From an uncultured Muribaculaceae bacterium (GTDB lineage Bacteria; Bacteroidota; Bacteroidia; Bacteroidales; Muribaculaceae), in contig CAJTNN010000022.1 of NCBI GenBank assembly GCA_910577585.1, positions 1 through 42,128 on the forward strand: DNA of 42,128 nt, read 5' to 3'. Below, in pieces: positions 31,257-40,420 of the stretch (its first letter is position 1; the number at the start of each line of letters is the position of its first letter). Below the pieces are notes generated by a model. It was not told the origin of the DNA and ran no database searches. It was given only the letters and a program-made list of their open reading frames with translations. Both the position numbers and the translations under genes were made by a program.

Positions 31257-31390
31257 GCGGGCGCATATCAGTTGATATGCGCCCGCTTAATCATTTTATC
31301 TGCCACTCACTCTACCCCTTACCCTCCCCACCTGCACTACTACTCTACCGCACACAAAAAGCGGCCGCTCATCACGAGTAGCCGCTTTTT
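31257..31390. terminator. Two hairpins downstream of tRNA-Gly
   Basis: GCGGGCGCATATCA (31257) pairs perfectly with TGATATGCGCCCGC (ending 31286) around GT, without a good T-run. Later AAAAAGCGGC (31356-31365) pairs with GCCGCTTTTT (31381-31390), a symmetric terminator. The rest of 31246-31586 shows no gene. Confidence 0.7.
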
Positions 31391-31586
31391 ATGACGTCCT
31401 TGTGAGGACGACAAGTTTTCTATCAATGTCGATGGCCAAGCCATCAAGATTGCTAAAATGAACAAAATCTATCTTCTTTCTTTTCGATGTTATAACAACA
31501 CCCGGAAGTCAAAAGTTATCAGATTAGTCCAATTTTAACATTTATTTAACTTTCGGAGTTTTCACGTTTATCTCTAACGCTCTGAC

Positions 31587-33581
31587 TCATGGGCATATGA
31601 TGCGTTCAAGCCGGCTGCTGACCCGACGAATGCGGCGGCAATCATCAAGGAGGTCACGCCGCGCGCGGCGTCCGGCGATGTATACACCCAGTCCGATCGG
31701 GAAGATTATAATCATCATCCACCCCAACCATCTCCAGCGCGACGGGCGATAGACCCATGCGCGGCGTATGACGGGCAATTCATTAAGCTGCTTGATGACC
31801 ATCGGGTCGCGCGAGTCATGCAGATACTCCACCACCTGCTCCACCTCGCGCGTCAAGGCAGCGGGGATGGCCGGTGACATGCCATGCAGCCAGTAATCTA
31901 CATAACCCTGCCGATGCTCATAGCGCCGCTGCACTCGGGCGGCACGCGCGCTGAGACGCTGCAGCATCCCTACGGCCTGCGCCGGATTGACCTCATTGAT
32001 TATCACCTCCTTCAGAGTCACATGCCGCACATCGCGCGCCCCTATCAGGCGGCGCATAAAGGTGCGGTAGCGGTCTTTGTCAAACACCACCGAGTCGTTC
32101 ATCGCCGACCATGTCACATAGATGCCCAGCGGAGCAAGTATGAATGTCGAGAGCCACATGCCTATCCACACCTCGATGCGGCCATCGCGGGCCATCTTGT
32201 AGCCGGTGTTGTCGATGATGTAGTATACGAGGAAGAGCAACACCGATATCACCAGCGGCGTGCCGAGTCCACCCTTGCGGATAATAGCACCTAATGGAGC
32301 GCCTATAAAGAAGAATATCACACACGCCACCGAGAGGGTGAACTTCTTTATGAGCTCTATGTCGTGGCGGCGGTAGGATTTCTTCTCATCGTCCATCATC
32401 TGCGCGCGGAATGTAAGCGATTGCTGACGCCGCTCTACGGCTGATATGGCATTGGCATATATGTCGGCCTGACGGTTTTCGGGCAGTGAGGCTATCAGAG
32501 TGTCGATGCGCATGGGCTCTACGGCAGGCGCAACATCTTTATCAGCCACTTCGGCTGACGCGCTCCCCGATGAGGCGGAAGAGGATTGCGGGGCCTGCGC
32601 CTGTGCATCAGCTCCGGCTAATGAGATGGCCGGAGCCGTATGACGCACCGTGCCCAGTGCGCCGCGCGATGTGAGCAAGGGCATCTCTGTGGCCCTAAGC
32701 TCGGGGGCATAGCGGGCGCCGATAGAGTCGATGCGATGCGAGATGGAGTCCATAGAATGCTGCAGCTCAGCCATGTTCTTTCCCACATATTGCTTGCGCA
32801 TACCCCCCTCGTCGAGGCGGTTGAAGTTGGCGTCGAAGGGTATCAGCACCTCCTTCTCGGCAAAGGCCTCGCGGCGGAAGGGGGTGTTGTCGCCGGCGGC
32901 CTGACGGTTCTGGTCGCGCAGGTTCTCGAATTGCTCACCCTGCCAGATATGCAGGTAGAGATATTTCATGTCGGGGGTCAGGGCAAGCCGGGCGGAGTCG
33001 GCGGTAATGACGGTGGCGTTGTCGCCGCCACGGCTCACATCGTATATCATCACATCGTGCAGCATGCCGCTGACGCGGTCTTTCTGCTTCACATAGAGAT
33101 TGAACCCCGGAATCTGGTCATAGAATACCTCTTCGGGAATCTCCAGTTCGGGCGACTTCTGACGCATCGAGAAAAGAAGGGTCCACATCTTCACCTGCGC
33201 CTTGGGCAATATATCGTTCTGGAAAAAGAATGCCCCGACCGCTATCATGCCCACAGTCACTATCAGCGGCGCCATCACCCTGATGAGCGATATGCCTGAG
33301 GCCTTCATGGCCGTGAGCTCGAATTTCTCGCCAAGGTTGCCGAAGGTCATCAGGCTGGCGAGTAGTATGGCCAGTGGCAGCGCCATCGGCACCATCGACA
33401 CGGCCGCATAGAAAAACAGTTCGCCCAGCACACCCACAGCCAGACCCTTTCCCACCAGATCATCGATATATTTCCACAGAAACTGCATCAACACGATGAA
33501 GAGCACGATGAAGAATGTCATCGCGAAAAGCGGAAGAAAGGTCTTCAGCATGAAGGTATGGAGGCGCTTCACAAGAATCAT
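31587..33581 (-). CDS. LptF/LptG-family (YjgP/YjgQ) lipopolysaccharide export permease
   Basis: 664 residues, longer than E. coli LptF/G (~360) as is usual in Bacteroidetes. Three N-terminal membrane segments (TFLPLFAMTFFIVLFIVLMQ, the LFFYAAVSMVPMALPLAILL area, then VMAPLIVTVGMIAVGAFFF) carry the family signature KASGISLIRVMAPL after GNLGEKFELTAM. A large periplasmic region (~130-400) holds a low-complexity Ala/Ser linker. Three further segments follow (~420-520: SVACVIFFFIGAPLGAIIRKGGLG, FLVYYIIDNTGYKMA, WLSTFILAPLGIYVTW), then a cytosolic tail with a last hydrophobic segment. It would extract LPS from the inner membrane with LptB. Single gene, divergent from pta. Confidence 0.9.
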   Translation of the reverse strand: MILVKRLHTFMLKTFLPLFAMTFFIVLFIVLMQFLWKYIDDLVGKGLAVGVLGELFFYAAVSMVPMALPLAILLASLMTFGNLGEKFELTAMKASGISLIRVMAPLIVTVGMIAVGAFFFQNDILPKAQVKMWTLLFSMRQKSPELEIPEEVFYDQIPGFNLYVKQKDRVSGMLHDVMIYDVSRGGDNATVITADSARLALTPDMKYLYLHIWQGEQFENLRDQNRQAAGDNTPFRREAFAEKEVLIPFDANFNRLDEGGMRKQYVGKNMAELQHSMDSISHRIDSIGARYAPELRATEMPLLTSRGALGTVRHTAPAISLAGADAQAQAPQSSSASSGSASAEVADKDVAPAVEPMRIDTLIASLPENRQADIYANAISAVERRQQSLTFRAQMMDDEKKSYRRHDIELIKKFTLSVACVIFFFIGAPLGAIIRKGGLGTPLVISVLLFLVYYIIDNTGYKMARDGRIEVWIGMWLSTFILAPLGIYVTWSAMNDSVVFDKDRYRTFMRRLIGARDVRHVTLKEVIINEVNPAQAVGMLQRLSARAARVQRRYEHRQGYVDYWLHGMSPAIPAALTREVEQVVEYLHDSRDPMVIKQLNELPVIRRAWVYRPSRWRWLGWMMIIIFPIGLGVYIAGRRARRDLLDDCRRIRRVSSRLERIICP

Positions 33582-33648
33582 GCCGCAAAATTAATAAAAA
33601 ATTAAGAGAAAAATCCCCAAAGATAGTGTATCGTGTCATTCTAATTAT

Positions 33649-33656
33649 TAATTTTG
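33649..33656 (+). promoter_or_regulatory. Likely -7 box of the pta-ackA promoter
   Basis: TAATTTTG with a weak upstream box (AGTG at 33625-33628, 20-bp spacing). It lies about 115 bases before the pta start. Confidence 0.4.
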
Positions 33657-33772
33657 CATTGACGCCCTCCCCCCTTGAGGGGCAGCAGCCATGCAGCGTG
33701 ACCCCCGCCACCGGGATTGAGCGCCATATATAGACATCTATAAAGATACCGAAACTTAAATTTAATAATATC

Positions 33773-34792
33773 ATGACATTGTTTGAACGTCTCACGCAGA
33801 CCGCCAAGTCCATGCCGCAGCGTCTCGTGTTGCCCGAATCTAAAGAACCCCGCACTCTCCAGGCTGCCGACCGCATTCTGGCCGACAAGATTGCCAATGT
33901 GGTATTCGTAGGCCGTCGCGACGAGATTCTCGCCGAAGCCGACAAACTCGGCCTCACCCACATCGCCGAGGCTGAGGTGGTAAACCCTGAGGACACTGAA
34001 TTCACCCACAAGTATGCTGTACTCTTCCATGACCTCCGCAAGAAGAAGGGTGTCACCATGGAGATGGCTGAGGAGCAGGTGAAGAATCCGCTCTATCTCG
34101 GATGCCTTATGATCAAGGCCGGCGATGCCGACTGCATGGTGGCCGGCGCCCTGAGCCCCACTTCGCATGTGCTGCGCGCTGCTTTCCAGGTGCTGAAGAC
34201 AAAACCGGGCATCTCGGTTGTGTCAGGTGCTTTCATCATGCTGCTGCCTGAGAATGTGCCCTATGGCCAGGACCATATGCTGATTTTCGCAGACTGCGCC
34301 GTTGTGCCCGACCCCACAAGCGAGGAACTCGCGCAGATTGCCGTCGAGACTGCCAAGACCACACGTAATATCGCGGGCCTCGATCCGGTTGTGGCCATGC
34401 TGAGCTTCTCTACATGGGGCAGCGCAAGCCATGAGCGTGTCGACAAAGTGCGCAATGCCGTGGAGATTGCCAAGACAATGGACCCGGACCTCAAGATCGA
34501 CGGCGAGCTGCAGAGCGATGCCGCCATCGTGCCTGAGGTGGCTGCGAAGAAGGCTCCCGGCAGTGAGGTGGCCGGACATGCCAACACTCTGATCTTCCCC
34601 TCGCTCGAGGTGGGCAACATCGCCTATAAGCTCGTGCAGCGTCTGGCCGGTGCCGGCGCCGTAGGCCCGATTCTGCAGGGTCTGGCCGCCCCGGTCAATG
34701 ACCTTTCGCGCGGCGCTACGGTAGACGATATCGTCAACACCATCATCGTCACCTGCAACCAGGCCATCGGCGAGAAGAATGCAAAGGCCTGA
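33773..34792 (+). CDS. pta: Phosphate acetyltransferase
   Basis: 339 residues, the short catalytic-domain-only form. Pta interconverts acetyl-CoA and acetyl phosphate. Signs: LPESKEPRTLQAADRIL at ~22, NPLYLGCLMIKAGDADCMVAGA at ~103-125, PTSHVLRAAFQVLKTKPG, FADCAVVPDPTSEELAQIA, MLSFSTWGSA, ELQSDAAIVPEVAAKKAPGS, NTLIFPSLEVGNIAYKLVQRLAGA and the closing PVNDLSRGATVDDIVN. The whole family core is present. Forms the acetate-ATP pathway with ackA 40 bases downstream. Confidence 0.96.
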   Translation: MTLFERLTQTAKSMPQRLVLPESKEPRTLQAADRILADKIANVVFVGRRDEILAEADKLGLTHIAEAEVVNPEDTEFTHKYAVLFHDLRKKKGVTMEMAEEQVKNPLYLGCLMIKAGDADCMVAGALSPTSHVLRAAFQVLKTKPGISVVSGAFIMLLPENVPYGQDHMLIFADCAVVPDPTSEELAQIAVETAKTTRNIAGLDPVVAMLSFSTWGSASHERVDKVRNAVEIAKTMDPDLKIDGELQSDAAIVPEVAAKKAPGSEVAGHANTLIFPSLEVGNIAYKLVQRLAGAGAVGPILQGLAAPVNDLSRGATVDDIVNTIIVTCNQAIGEKNAKA

Positions 34793-34832
34793 TAGGCAAC
34801 TGACAAGTATAGTATAAAAAATCAAATCTGCA

Positions 34833-36032
34833 ATGAAAATCTTAGTGCTCAACTGCGGCAGCAGCAGCGTGAAATATAAACTCATCGAGTCTGACAATAA
34901 AGAGGTGCTCGCCGAGGGTGGCGTCGAGAAAATCGGTCTCCCCGATTCATTCTTGAAGTTCAAACGCCCCGATGGTTCGAAAGAGACTATCGTGGTGGAT
35001 ATGCCCGATGCAAAAGAGGCTGTGCGCCAGGTGCTCAAGGTGCTCGCTGACCCGAAAGAGGGTGTCATCAAGAGCTACGATGAAATCCAGGCCGTAGGCC
35101 ACCGCGTGGTGCATGGCATGGAGAAGTTCAATAAGTCGGTGCTCATCACTCCGGAGGTTATCGAGAAGGTGAAGGAGTGCTACCCCGTGGCCCCGCTTCA
35201 TAATCCGGCCAACATCACCGGCATAGAGGCCGTCACTGATATTCTTCCCTCAGTGCCGCAGGTGGCTGTGTTCGACACCGCCTTCCATCAGACTATGCCC
35301 CCGAAGGCTTACATGTATGCCCTCCCCTATGAGGATTACGAGAAGTATGGCGTGCGCCGCTATGGATTCCACGGCACAAGCCACCGATATGTGTCGCGTC
35401 GCGCATGCGAGTTCCTCGGCCTCCCCTACGAGAAGCAGCGCATCATCACCTGCCACATCGGCAACGGTGCGAGCATCACAGCCATCAAGGATGGTGTGTC
35501 GGTCGACACTTCAATGGGCCTGACCCCCACCGAGGGTCTGATGATGGGCACCCGCGTGGGCGACGTCGATCCGGGTGCGCTCGTATATCTCATGAAGCGC
35601 CTCAACCTCGATGCCGATGGACTGATGAAGCTCATCAACAAAGAGAGTGGCGTAGCCGGCGTGTCGGGCATATCTTCCGACATGCGCGACATCGAGGCTG
35701 CAGTGGCTGCAGGCGATGAGAAGGCTATCCTCGCTCTCGACATGTATGAATACCGCATCCTGAAGTATATCGGCGCTTATGCAGCCGTGCTCGACGGAGT
35801 CGATGTAATCGTCTTCACCGGCGGCGTGGGCGAAAACCAGACCGGCACCCGCCAGGTGGTATGCGACCACCTCAAATACCTCGGCGTCACATTCAATGCC
35901 GAAGCCAACAAGACCCGCGGCAAGGAGATTGAAATCTCAGGCCCCGACTCGAAGGTGCACGTTGTAGTCATCCCCACCGATGAGGAGATGATGATTGCCC
36001 GCGACACTGCCGAAATCGTCAGCGCCCTCTGA
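34833..36032 (+). CDS. ackA: Acetate kinase
   Basis: 399 residues, standard length. It makes ATP and acetate from acetyl phosphate. Signature 1 LVLNCGSSSVKYKL at 3-16, AVGHRVVHGMEKF at ~90, FDTAFHQTMP, YGVRRYGFHGTSHRYVSRRA (signature 2), CHIGNGASITAI, DTSMGLTPTEGLMMGTRVGDVDPG and FTGGVGEN near the C-terminus. Coupled with pta, indicating a fermentative metabolism that excretes acetate. A strong terminator follows. Confidence 0.97.
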   Translation: MKILVLNCGSSSVKYKLIESDNKEVLAEGGVEKIGLPDSFLKFKRPDGSKETIVVDMPDAKEAVRQVLKVLADPKEGVIKSYDEIQAVGHRVVHGMEKFNKSVLITPEVIEKVKECYPVAPLHNPANITGIEAVTDILPSVPQVAVFDTAFHQTMPPKAYMYALPYEDYEKYGVRRYGFHGTSHRYVSRRACEFLGLPYEKQRIITCHIGNGASITAIKDGVSVDTSMGLTPTEGLMMGTRVGDVDPGALVYLMKRLNLDADGLMKLINKESGVAGVSGISSDMRDIEAAVAAGDEKAILALDMYEYRILKYIGAYAAVLDGVDVIVFTGGVGENQTGTRQVVCDHLKYLGVTFNAEANKTRGKEIEISGPDSKVHVVVIPTDEEMMIARDTAEIVSAL

Positions 36033-36059
36033 TTCAGCAATCCCCCAAAGCAACATACC

Positions 36060-36099
36060 GGGAGGTTTGTGTCATTCGACACGAACCTCCCCTATTTTT
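36060..36099 (+). terminator. Terminator of the pta-ackA operon
   Basis: GGGAGGTT and inner GTGTC pair with GACAC and AACCTCCC (36060-36091), then CTATTTTTATT. Confidence 0.9.
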
Positions 36100-36146
36100 A
36101 TTAAAAAGTATAAAACCAATCTTAATTCTTATTTTTTATTTAAAAA

Positions 36147-36178
36147 TTTGCAAACTCATAAATTAATTTATATATTTG
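36147..36178 (+). promoter_or_regulatory. Promoter of the RiPP precursor gene
   Basis: TTTG at 36147-36150, a 20-bp spacer and TATATTTG at 36171-36178: an ideal Bacteroidetes promoter. The transcript would have an AT-rich leader of about 75 bases before the ATG at 36260. Confidence 0.85.
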
Positions 36179-36259
36179 CCATCGAATAGTCACGATTCTT
36201 ACAATTAAGATTCTCAACTATCAACTCATTAATATTAAATAACTAAATTTTAAGTTATT

Positions 36260-36493
36260 ATGAAACACTCTAAATTCATGGCCGACTTATTCGAGGATGT
36301 AAGTCGCAAAGGCATGTCAAAGATCCTCGGCGGAAACTACGATCCCCAAGACATCCACAACAACGGACAGATTTGTGATGCAATCAATGGTGCCATCCGA
36401 TGCGATGTCATCAATGTAGGCACATCGTGCTTGCTGATTAATCAGAATGGCTCCTGTAAGCTCACCAACCTCGTAACAGGCTGCGCAAACTAA
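36260..36493 (+). CDS. RiPP precursor peptide with GG leader and Cys-x3-Asn nonapeptide repeats
   Basis: 77 residues. The leader (1-25) ends VSRKGMSKILGG, the motif of Bacteroidales double-glycine natural-product precursors; cleavage would leave a 52-residue core from N26. The core is built of 9-residue units: QDIHNNGQI, CDAINGAIR, CDVINVGTS, CLLINQNGS, CKLTNLVTG, then CAN. Cys at 39, 48, 57, 66 and 75 are exactly 9 apart, and Asn sits at position 5 of every full unit (34, 43, 52, 61, 70). In the first unit Gln replaces Cys. This suggests several identical cross-links, such as Cys-Asn thioethers as in ranthipeptides with Cys-x3-Asp, made by the radical SAM enzyme downstream; a disulfide or beta-solenoid fold is the alternative. 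It has its own promoter. Confidence 0.8.
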   Translation: MKHSKFMADLFEDVSRKGMSKILGGNYDPQDIHNNGQICDAINGAIRCDVINVGTSCLLINQNGSCKLTNLVTGCAN

Positions 36494-36922
36494 TCAGCTC
36501 CCCGCCTTTGGACACTTACACACTTTAAATCTTCTTCTTCCTATAATCATATACAAGACTCGTTGCACGGTAAAAAGCACACCACATGAATGAGAATATT
36601 AAAAACTAGTTTAATCCCAGTAGATTATATCTAATATTGTATGTGATGTATAGGAAGAAGAGGATATTAAATTAAGGTTGTTTGAGTTTTCCAACGTCTA
36701 CATTGAGAAGTTGTTTATTTTTACAATATCGTTTAAAGTAAAGCAAGTATATTTCTTTACGCTCAGTATTAATTACTTTTGAGATTTATCGCCCCTCTTC
36801 ACAGATATCGATGCACGTACCGCTATTTATTCAAGAGTCGAAACCTACTCAAAATCTTAATTAAACTCGAAAAAATTTAAACGACTTCAAAATTAGAACT
36901 CTTAATCATAACTATCTTTGCT
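36494..36922. other. AT-rich spacer between precursor and radical SAM genes
   Basis: About 430 bases, no second precursor, tRNA or RNA recognised. TATCTTTG at 36913-36920 resembles a promoter -7 box but lies only 3 bases before the ATG and lacks an upstream box, so I do not count it. No terminator hairpin stands out, and read-through from the precursor promoter is possible. Confidence 0.45.
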
Positions 36923-38245
36923 ATGACTAGATTACTAATTGATAAGGCTGAGTTTCATCTAAACAGGTTTTGCCTCACTCAACCCATTACATCAACTGCA
37001 GATTTGATTACAAATTTTGAGAACAATAATCAAATTGTAGTCTCTAATAAACTGCGCCCATTTCTTAAAAACATTGGTAGCTCATACCATCATCTCATCA
37101 ATACTTTCCCTGAAATTGCGTCACGATTACGCAAATGCGATATTATTCTTCCTAATTCTATTAATGAATTAGAGAGAGTGATAACAAAGCGCAATACCGA
37201 AAGGTCTGACTCCTCTATATACCATTTGATAATCAATCCAACCCTTGATTGTAATGTATCATGTTGGTATTGCTATGAAGCACACGTTGCAGATAGCAAA
37301 ATGACAATAGAAGTTGCAGAAGCAATTTGTATGAATTTCAAGAAACACTTTCTGGATAAATCATACAAAATGCTTAAGTTATCTTTTTTTGGAGGAGAAC
37401 CTTTACTAAGAAAGGCAACTATTCAGTATCTCATTGCGGAAGCCGACAAATTCTGTAAAGAAAATTCGTTGGAATTATTGATTGACATCACCACCAACGC
37501 AACTCTCTTTACCACCTCTTTCCTTACATTTTTGAGTAACTTCACCTGCCGCTTTCAAATCACACTTGATGGCCATGAAGCGCAACACAACGATGTAAAG
37601 AAATTCAAGAGTGGTTTAGGAAATCCATACCGACTAACATTAAAGAACATACATCGCATTCAAAAGTTTATACCAAATTCTTACGTATGTGTAAGAATTA
37701 ATTTTGATGCGAACACCCTTTTAAAATTTGACGATATTCTCAATGATATCGACGATTTGGATCGTAAAAAAACTTTGGTTATTCTAAAGAAGATTTGGCA
37801 GGTAAATCATCAAGCAGTTGATAGAGAATTGATTGATAATGCCATCTCCTCACTGCTTGAGAATGGGTTCCTAATAGATTACTACGGCCAAGGAGGCTGG
37901 TGTTTTGCTGACATGGATAACCAAGCTACTATAAACTTTGATGGGAAAGTTTTTAGATGCACTACAATTGATCGGTTTGATGATACCACATCTTTAGGGA
38001 ATCTGGAGCTCTCCACAGGTAAAATTAAGTGGGACGCAGATAAAGTCAAGTATCTTGCTAATATGGAGATATCTGAGAAATGCTTGAACTGCGTAATGCT
38101 TCCCAGTTGTGGTGGCCCATGCCGCAAACAGATGAGTCAAGGATTGGGTGAAAAGTGCTTCTTGGATGATCAGGGAATTACGAAAGAGGAGTTTGCTCTT
38201 ATTCACCTGAAAATCAATTATGTTAAAGACAAAATTTATGGTTAG
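36923..38245 (+). CDS. Radical SAM/SPASM peptide-modifying enzyme
   Basis: 440 residues. Residues 1-~95 are an N-terminal region that may bind the leader; I see no clear PqqD-type fold. Radical SAM core: C110-x3-C114-x2-C117 (LDCNVSCWYCYEA) and FFGGEP at 155-160, plus the strand DITTNATL. The SPASM domain has the seven cysteines expected: C327, C346 (NFDGKVFRC, the G-x4-C motif), C387-x2-C390-x5-C396-x3-C400 and C412, so two auxiliary 4Fe-4S clusters are likely. Enzymes of this type form thioether, C-C or other links on RiPPs. The neighbouring precursor with periodic Cys and Asn is the obvious substrate. It is AT-rich, unlike the flanking genes. The next gene overlaps its end. Confidence 0.9.
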   Translation: MTRLLIDKAEFHLNRFCLTQPITSTADLITNFENNNQIVVSNKLRPFLKNIGSSYHHLINTFPEIASRLRKCDIILPNSINELERVITKRNTERSDSSIYHLIINPTLDCNVSCWYCYEAHVADSKMTIEVAEAICMNFKKHFLDKSYKMLKLSFFGGEPLLRKATIQYLIAEADKFCKENSLELLIDITTNATLFTTSFLTFLSNFTCRFQITLDGHEAQHNDVKKFKSGLGNPYRLTLKNIHRIQKFIPNSYVCVRINFDANTLLKFDDILNDIDDLDRKKTLVILKKIWQVNHQAVDRELIDNAISSLLENGFLIDYYGQGGWCFADMDNQATINFDGKVFRCTTIDRFDDTTSLGNLELSTGKIKWDADKVKYLANMEISEKCLNCVMLPSCGGPCRKQMSQGLGEKCFLDDQGITKEEFALIHLKINYVKDKIYG

Positions 38246-40346
38246 GTCACTCTTCTTACTCACTATATGTATCCTTCTGAGCGGTTTTCCATCTGTCATT
38301 TCATATGCAACAGTCCTTACTGACAACGACTCAATTTCAACACTCTGCAACTTTCAAGAGATTGAAGCTGCAACTGATTCTATAGAATTGGAAAAAATGC
38401 TGGATGAAATTATTGTTGAGGGACAACGGAAATCAACCAAGAATGCAACGGGAGAGATTTTCACTCTGTCTTCCACTGCTAAGAAATCAGGAGACCCTTA
38501 TGTGGCTCTTTCTGAAATTCCTCTTCTGCAAGTTGATATTGCAACACGTCAAGTCACTACACGCGATGGAGTGAAGCCTCTGATACTTGTGGATGGGAAA
38601 ATTGTAAATTCAGGTATTGATCCCATTGATCCATCGGTTATTGAGAGTGTTGAAGTCACAGAGGTAGCGAATGCTAAATTCCTTCATATGGGAGTTTCTA
38701 AAATTCTCAACATAAAGCTGAAACGAGACGCCCCTCGCTACTTGTTTGCAGAACTACGTACCCGACATGGAGTGATTCCAAGCTATGGATTAGCGGGCGG
38801 TAGATTCGAATATGGCTCTCCTAAAGTGGCTATATATGCTGATTTATTCGGCACATATACTGTCAAGAACTCTTCTGACATTCAGATCCAAGAAGCAATT
38901 GAGAATCTCTCTAAAGTAAGAAATGGCACTAATTCCAATCGCTCTCTCGGTTGGAATGGGGAGGTCATGCTTAAGTGGCAACCCTCTCAGAATGACTATT
39001 TCTCTTTGGTAATCAAAGGGCTGCAGTCGTTTGGCAGAGGGTATGGTGCAACTGAGGGATTTATCTCGACATTGACCAATGCTCCACAAGACAATTCTAT
39101 ATATACCCTGGCGACAAAATCAAATTCTCTAAATAATCTTGGAGGCTCCATCACTGGCATTTTCTATGACCATACTTTCAATGACCAAAGCATCCTGAGT
39201 GTTTTTGGATATTATAATTATGCCAAAGGAAATGATAAGGAGACGCTAATAGAGTCAATCGATAATTCATCTTCGTCATATGTGGCGGGCGAAATCAGCA
39301 CTCGCAATCAATATCATCTCGCTATTGATTACGACACTGGTTCAAAACCTTATGGGTCATTCCTTGCGGGATATAGCATGATGCAAACTCATAACAAGTC
39401 TTTCAGCAATGCAAATCCGCAAGCTGATCCAATGAGCATCAATCTTTTCGACAACTTTATTCATATTACATATAGTAATATGGTAAAGAAATGCTACTAT
39501 ATGGTTTCCGCCGGATTACAATACATGAATGTAGATTGTGGCCGTCAGCACAATTCATTCTGGCGTCCGAAAGCCTCGGCCAGTATCACATGGGTTGCAC
39601 CCAAAGATAACACATTTAGATTATCCTATACCCTTTCTAACGAAATGCCGGCTACCAACTATCTGGCAACATTCAACACCTCGACTGATCCGTGGCTCAT
39701 TATCAGAGGAAATCCATATCTTACCCCATACGCTCTTCATCAGCTATCGCTCGACTATAACAAAAGAATCGGCCGGTTATATCTATTCTCAGAAGCCAAA
39801 TATCGAGCCTCGACTGATAGAATCGACAACTGGCTATACACAGAAGGAGCTACTGCAATATCATCATGGCGCAACAATGGCACATGGCAGTCTCCTATGA
39901 TAAAAGCAGGTGTCACATGGAGCGGTTACCCCGTAAGAGGTTCAATAACTTATGCGTATATATGGGAAAGCTTCGACCATTCTCATTATCAAGGGCATTC
40001 TGCCATCGAAGCGTTAGGAATAGCTTATCTTAAAAAATTTATTATTCAAGCTTCAGTAGGTTGGATTAACAAATCCTATACTGCCACCGGATATACCAAG
40101 TACTATAATCCTTTGCAAGCATCGATTATGTTGTCATGGCGCCCCAATACACATATTGAAGTCGTGGCAGGTATGGATTATTGGTGTGGAATTAAAAAAT
40201 CAATGACCATTATTCGGACTGATGGCTTCATGTCCTCTACATTAACCAGATTTACAGGCGAGAGTTTAAAACCCTTTATTCTTTTTGCCTGGACTCTCCG
40301 ACGCAATCCACAACACTCGATATCAGACAAAATGCCATCCATCTAA
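38220..40346 (+). CDS. TonB-dependent receptor-like outer-membrane barrel of the RiPP cassette
   Basis: 708 residues. A hydrophobic signal (SLFLLTICILLSGFPSVISYA) sits at ~10-30; the start may be 38220 or the Met at 38238, both overlapping the radical SAM gene. A plug-like domain (~65-165: LDEIIVEGQRK..., ALSEIPLLQVDIATRQVTTRDGVKPLILVDGK, PSVIESVEVTEVANAKF) is followed by ~530 residues of aromatic beta strands, as in OMP_b-brl_3 proteins. No carboxypeptidase-like domain precedes the plug. It might carry the mature peptide across the outer membrane or take up a cognate ligand. Coupling to the enzyme gene suggests the former, but this is inference. It is closed by a terminator. Confidence 0.8.
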   Translation: MLKTKFMVRSLFLLTICILLSGFPSVISYATVLTDNDSISTLCNFQEIEAATDSIELEKMLDEIIVEGQRKSTKNATGEIFTLSSTAKKSGDPYVALSEIPLLQVDIATRQVTTRDGVKPLILVDGKIVNSGIDPIDPSVIESVEVTEVANAKFLHMGVSKILNIKLKRDAPRYLFAELRTRHGVIPSYGLAGGRFEYGSPKVAIYADLFGTYTVKNSSDIQIQEAIENLSKVRNGTNSNRSLGWNGEVMLKWQPSQNDYFSLVIKGLQSFGRGYGATEGFISTLTNAPQDNSIYTLATKSNSLNNLGGSITGIFYDHTFNDQSILSVFGYYNYAKGNDKETLIESIDNSSSSYVAGEISTRNQYHLAIDYDTGSKPYGSFLAGYSMMQTHNKSFSNANPQADPMSINLFDNFIHITYSNMVKKCYYMVSAGLQYMNVDCGRQHNSFWRPKASASITWVAPKDNTFRLSYTLSNEMPATNYLATFNTSTDPWLIIRGNPYLTPYALHQLSLDYNKRIGRLYLFSEAKYRASTDRIDNWLYTEGATAISSWRNNGTWQSPMIKAGVTWSGYPVRGSITYAYIWESFDHSHYQGHSAIEALGIAYLKKFIIQASVGWINKSYTATGYTKYYNPLQASIMLSWRPNTHIEVVAGMDYWCGIKKSMTIIRTDGFMSSTLTRFTGESLKPFILFAWTLRRNPQHSISDKMPSI

Positions 40347-40369
40347 CGAAATCGAAGTTCATTTAAACG

Positions 40370-40411
40370 CACTTCTTCATCTAAACTTATACTTGAAGAA
40401 AGTCCTTTTTT
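40370..40411 (+). terminator. Terminator at the end of the RiPP cassette
   Basis: ACTTCTTCA (40370-40378) pairs with TGAAGAAAGT (40394-40403, one bulged A), then six T at 40406-40411. Confidence 0.7.
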
Positions 40412-40420
40412 GAGTGCGGT

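Noticed and set aside
33586..33593. Promoter box of the LptF/G permease on the minus strand (TAATTTTG)
   Set aside because: It lies 5 bases before the start codon and has no TTG at the expected spacing.
36913..36920. TATCTTTG promoter box of the radical SAM gene
   Set aside because: Only 3 bases before the ATG and no upstream box at the correct spacing.
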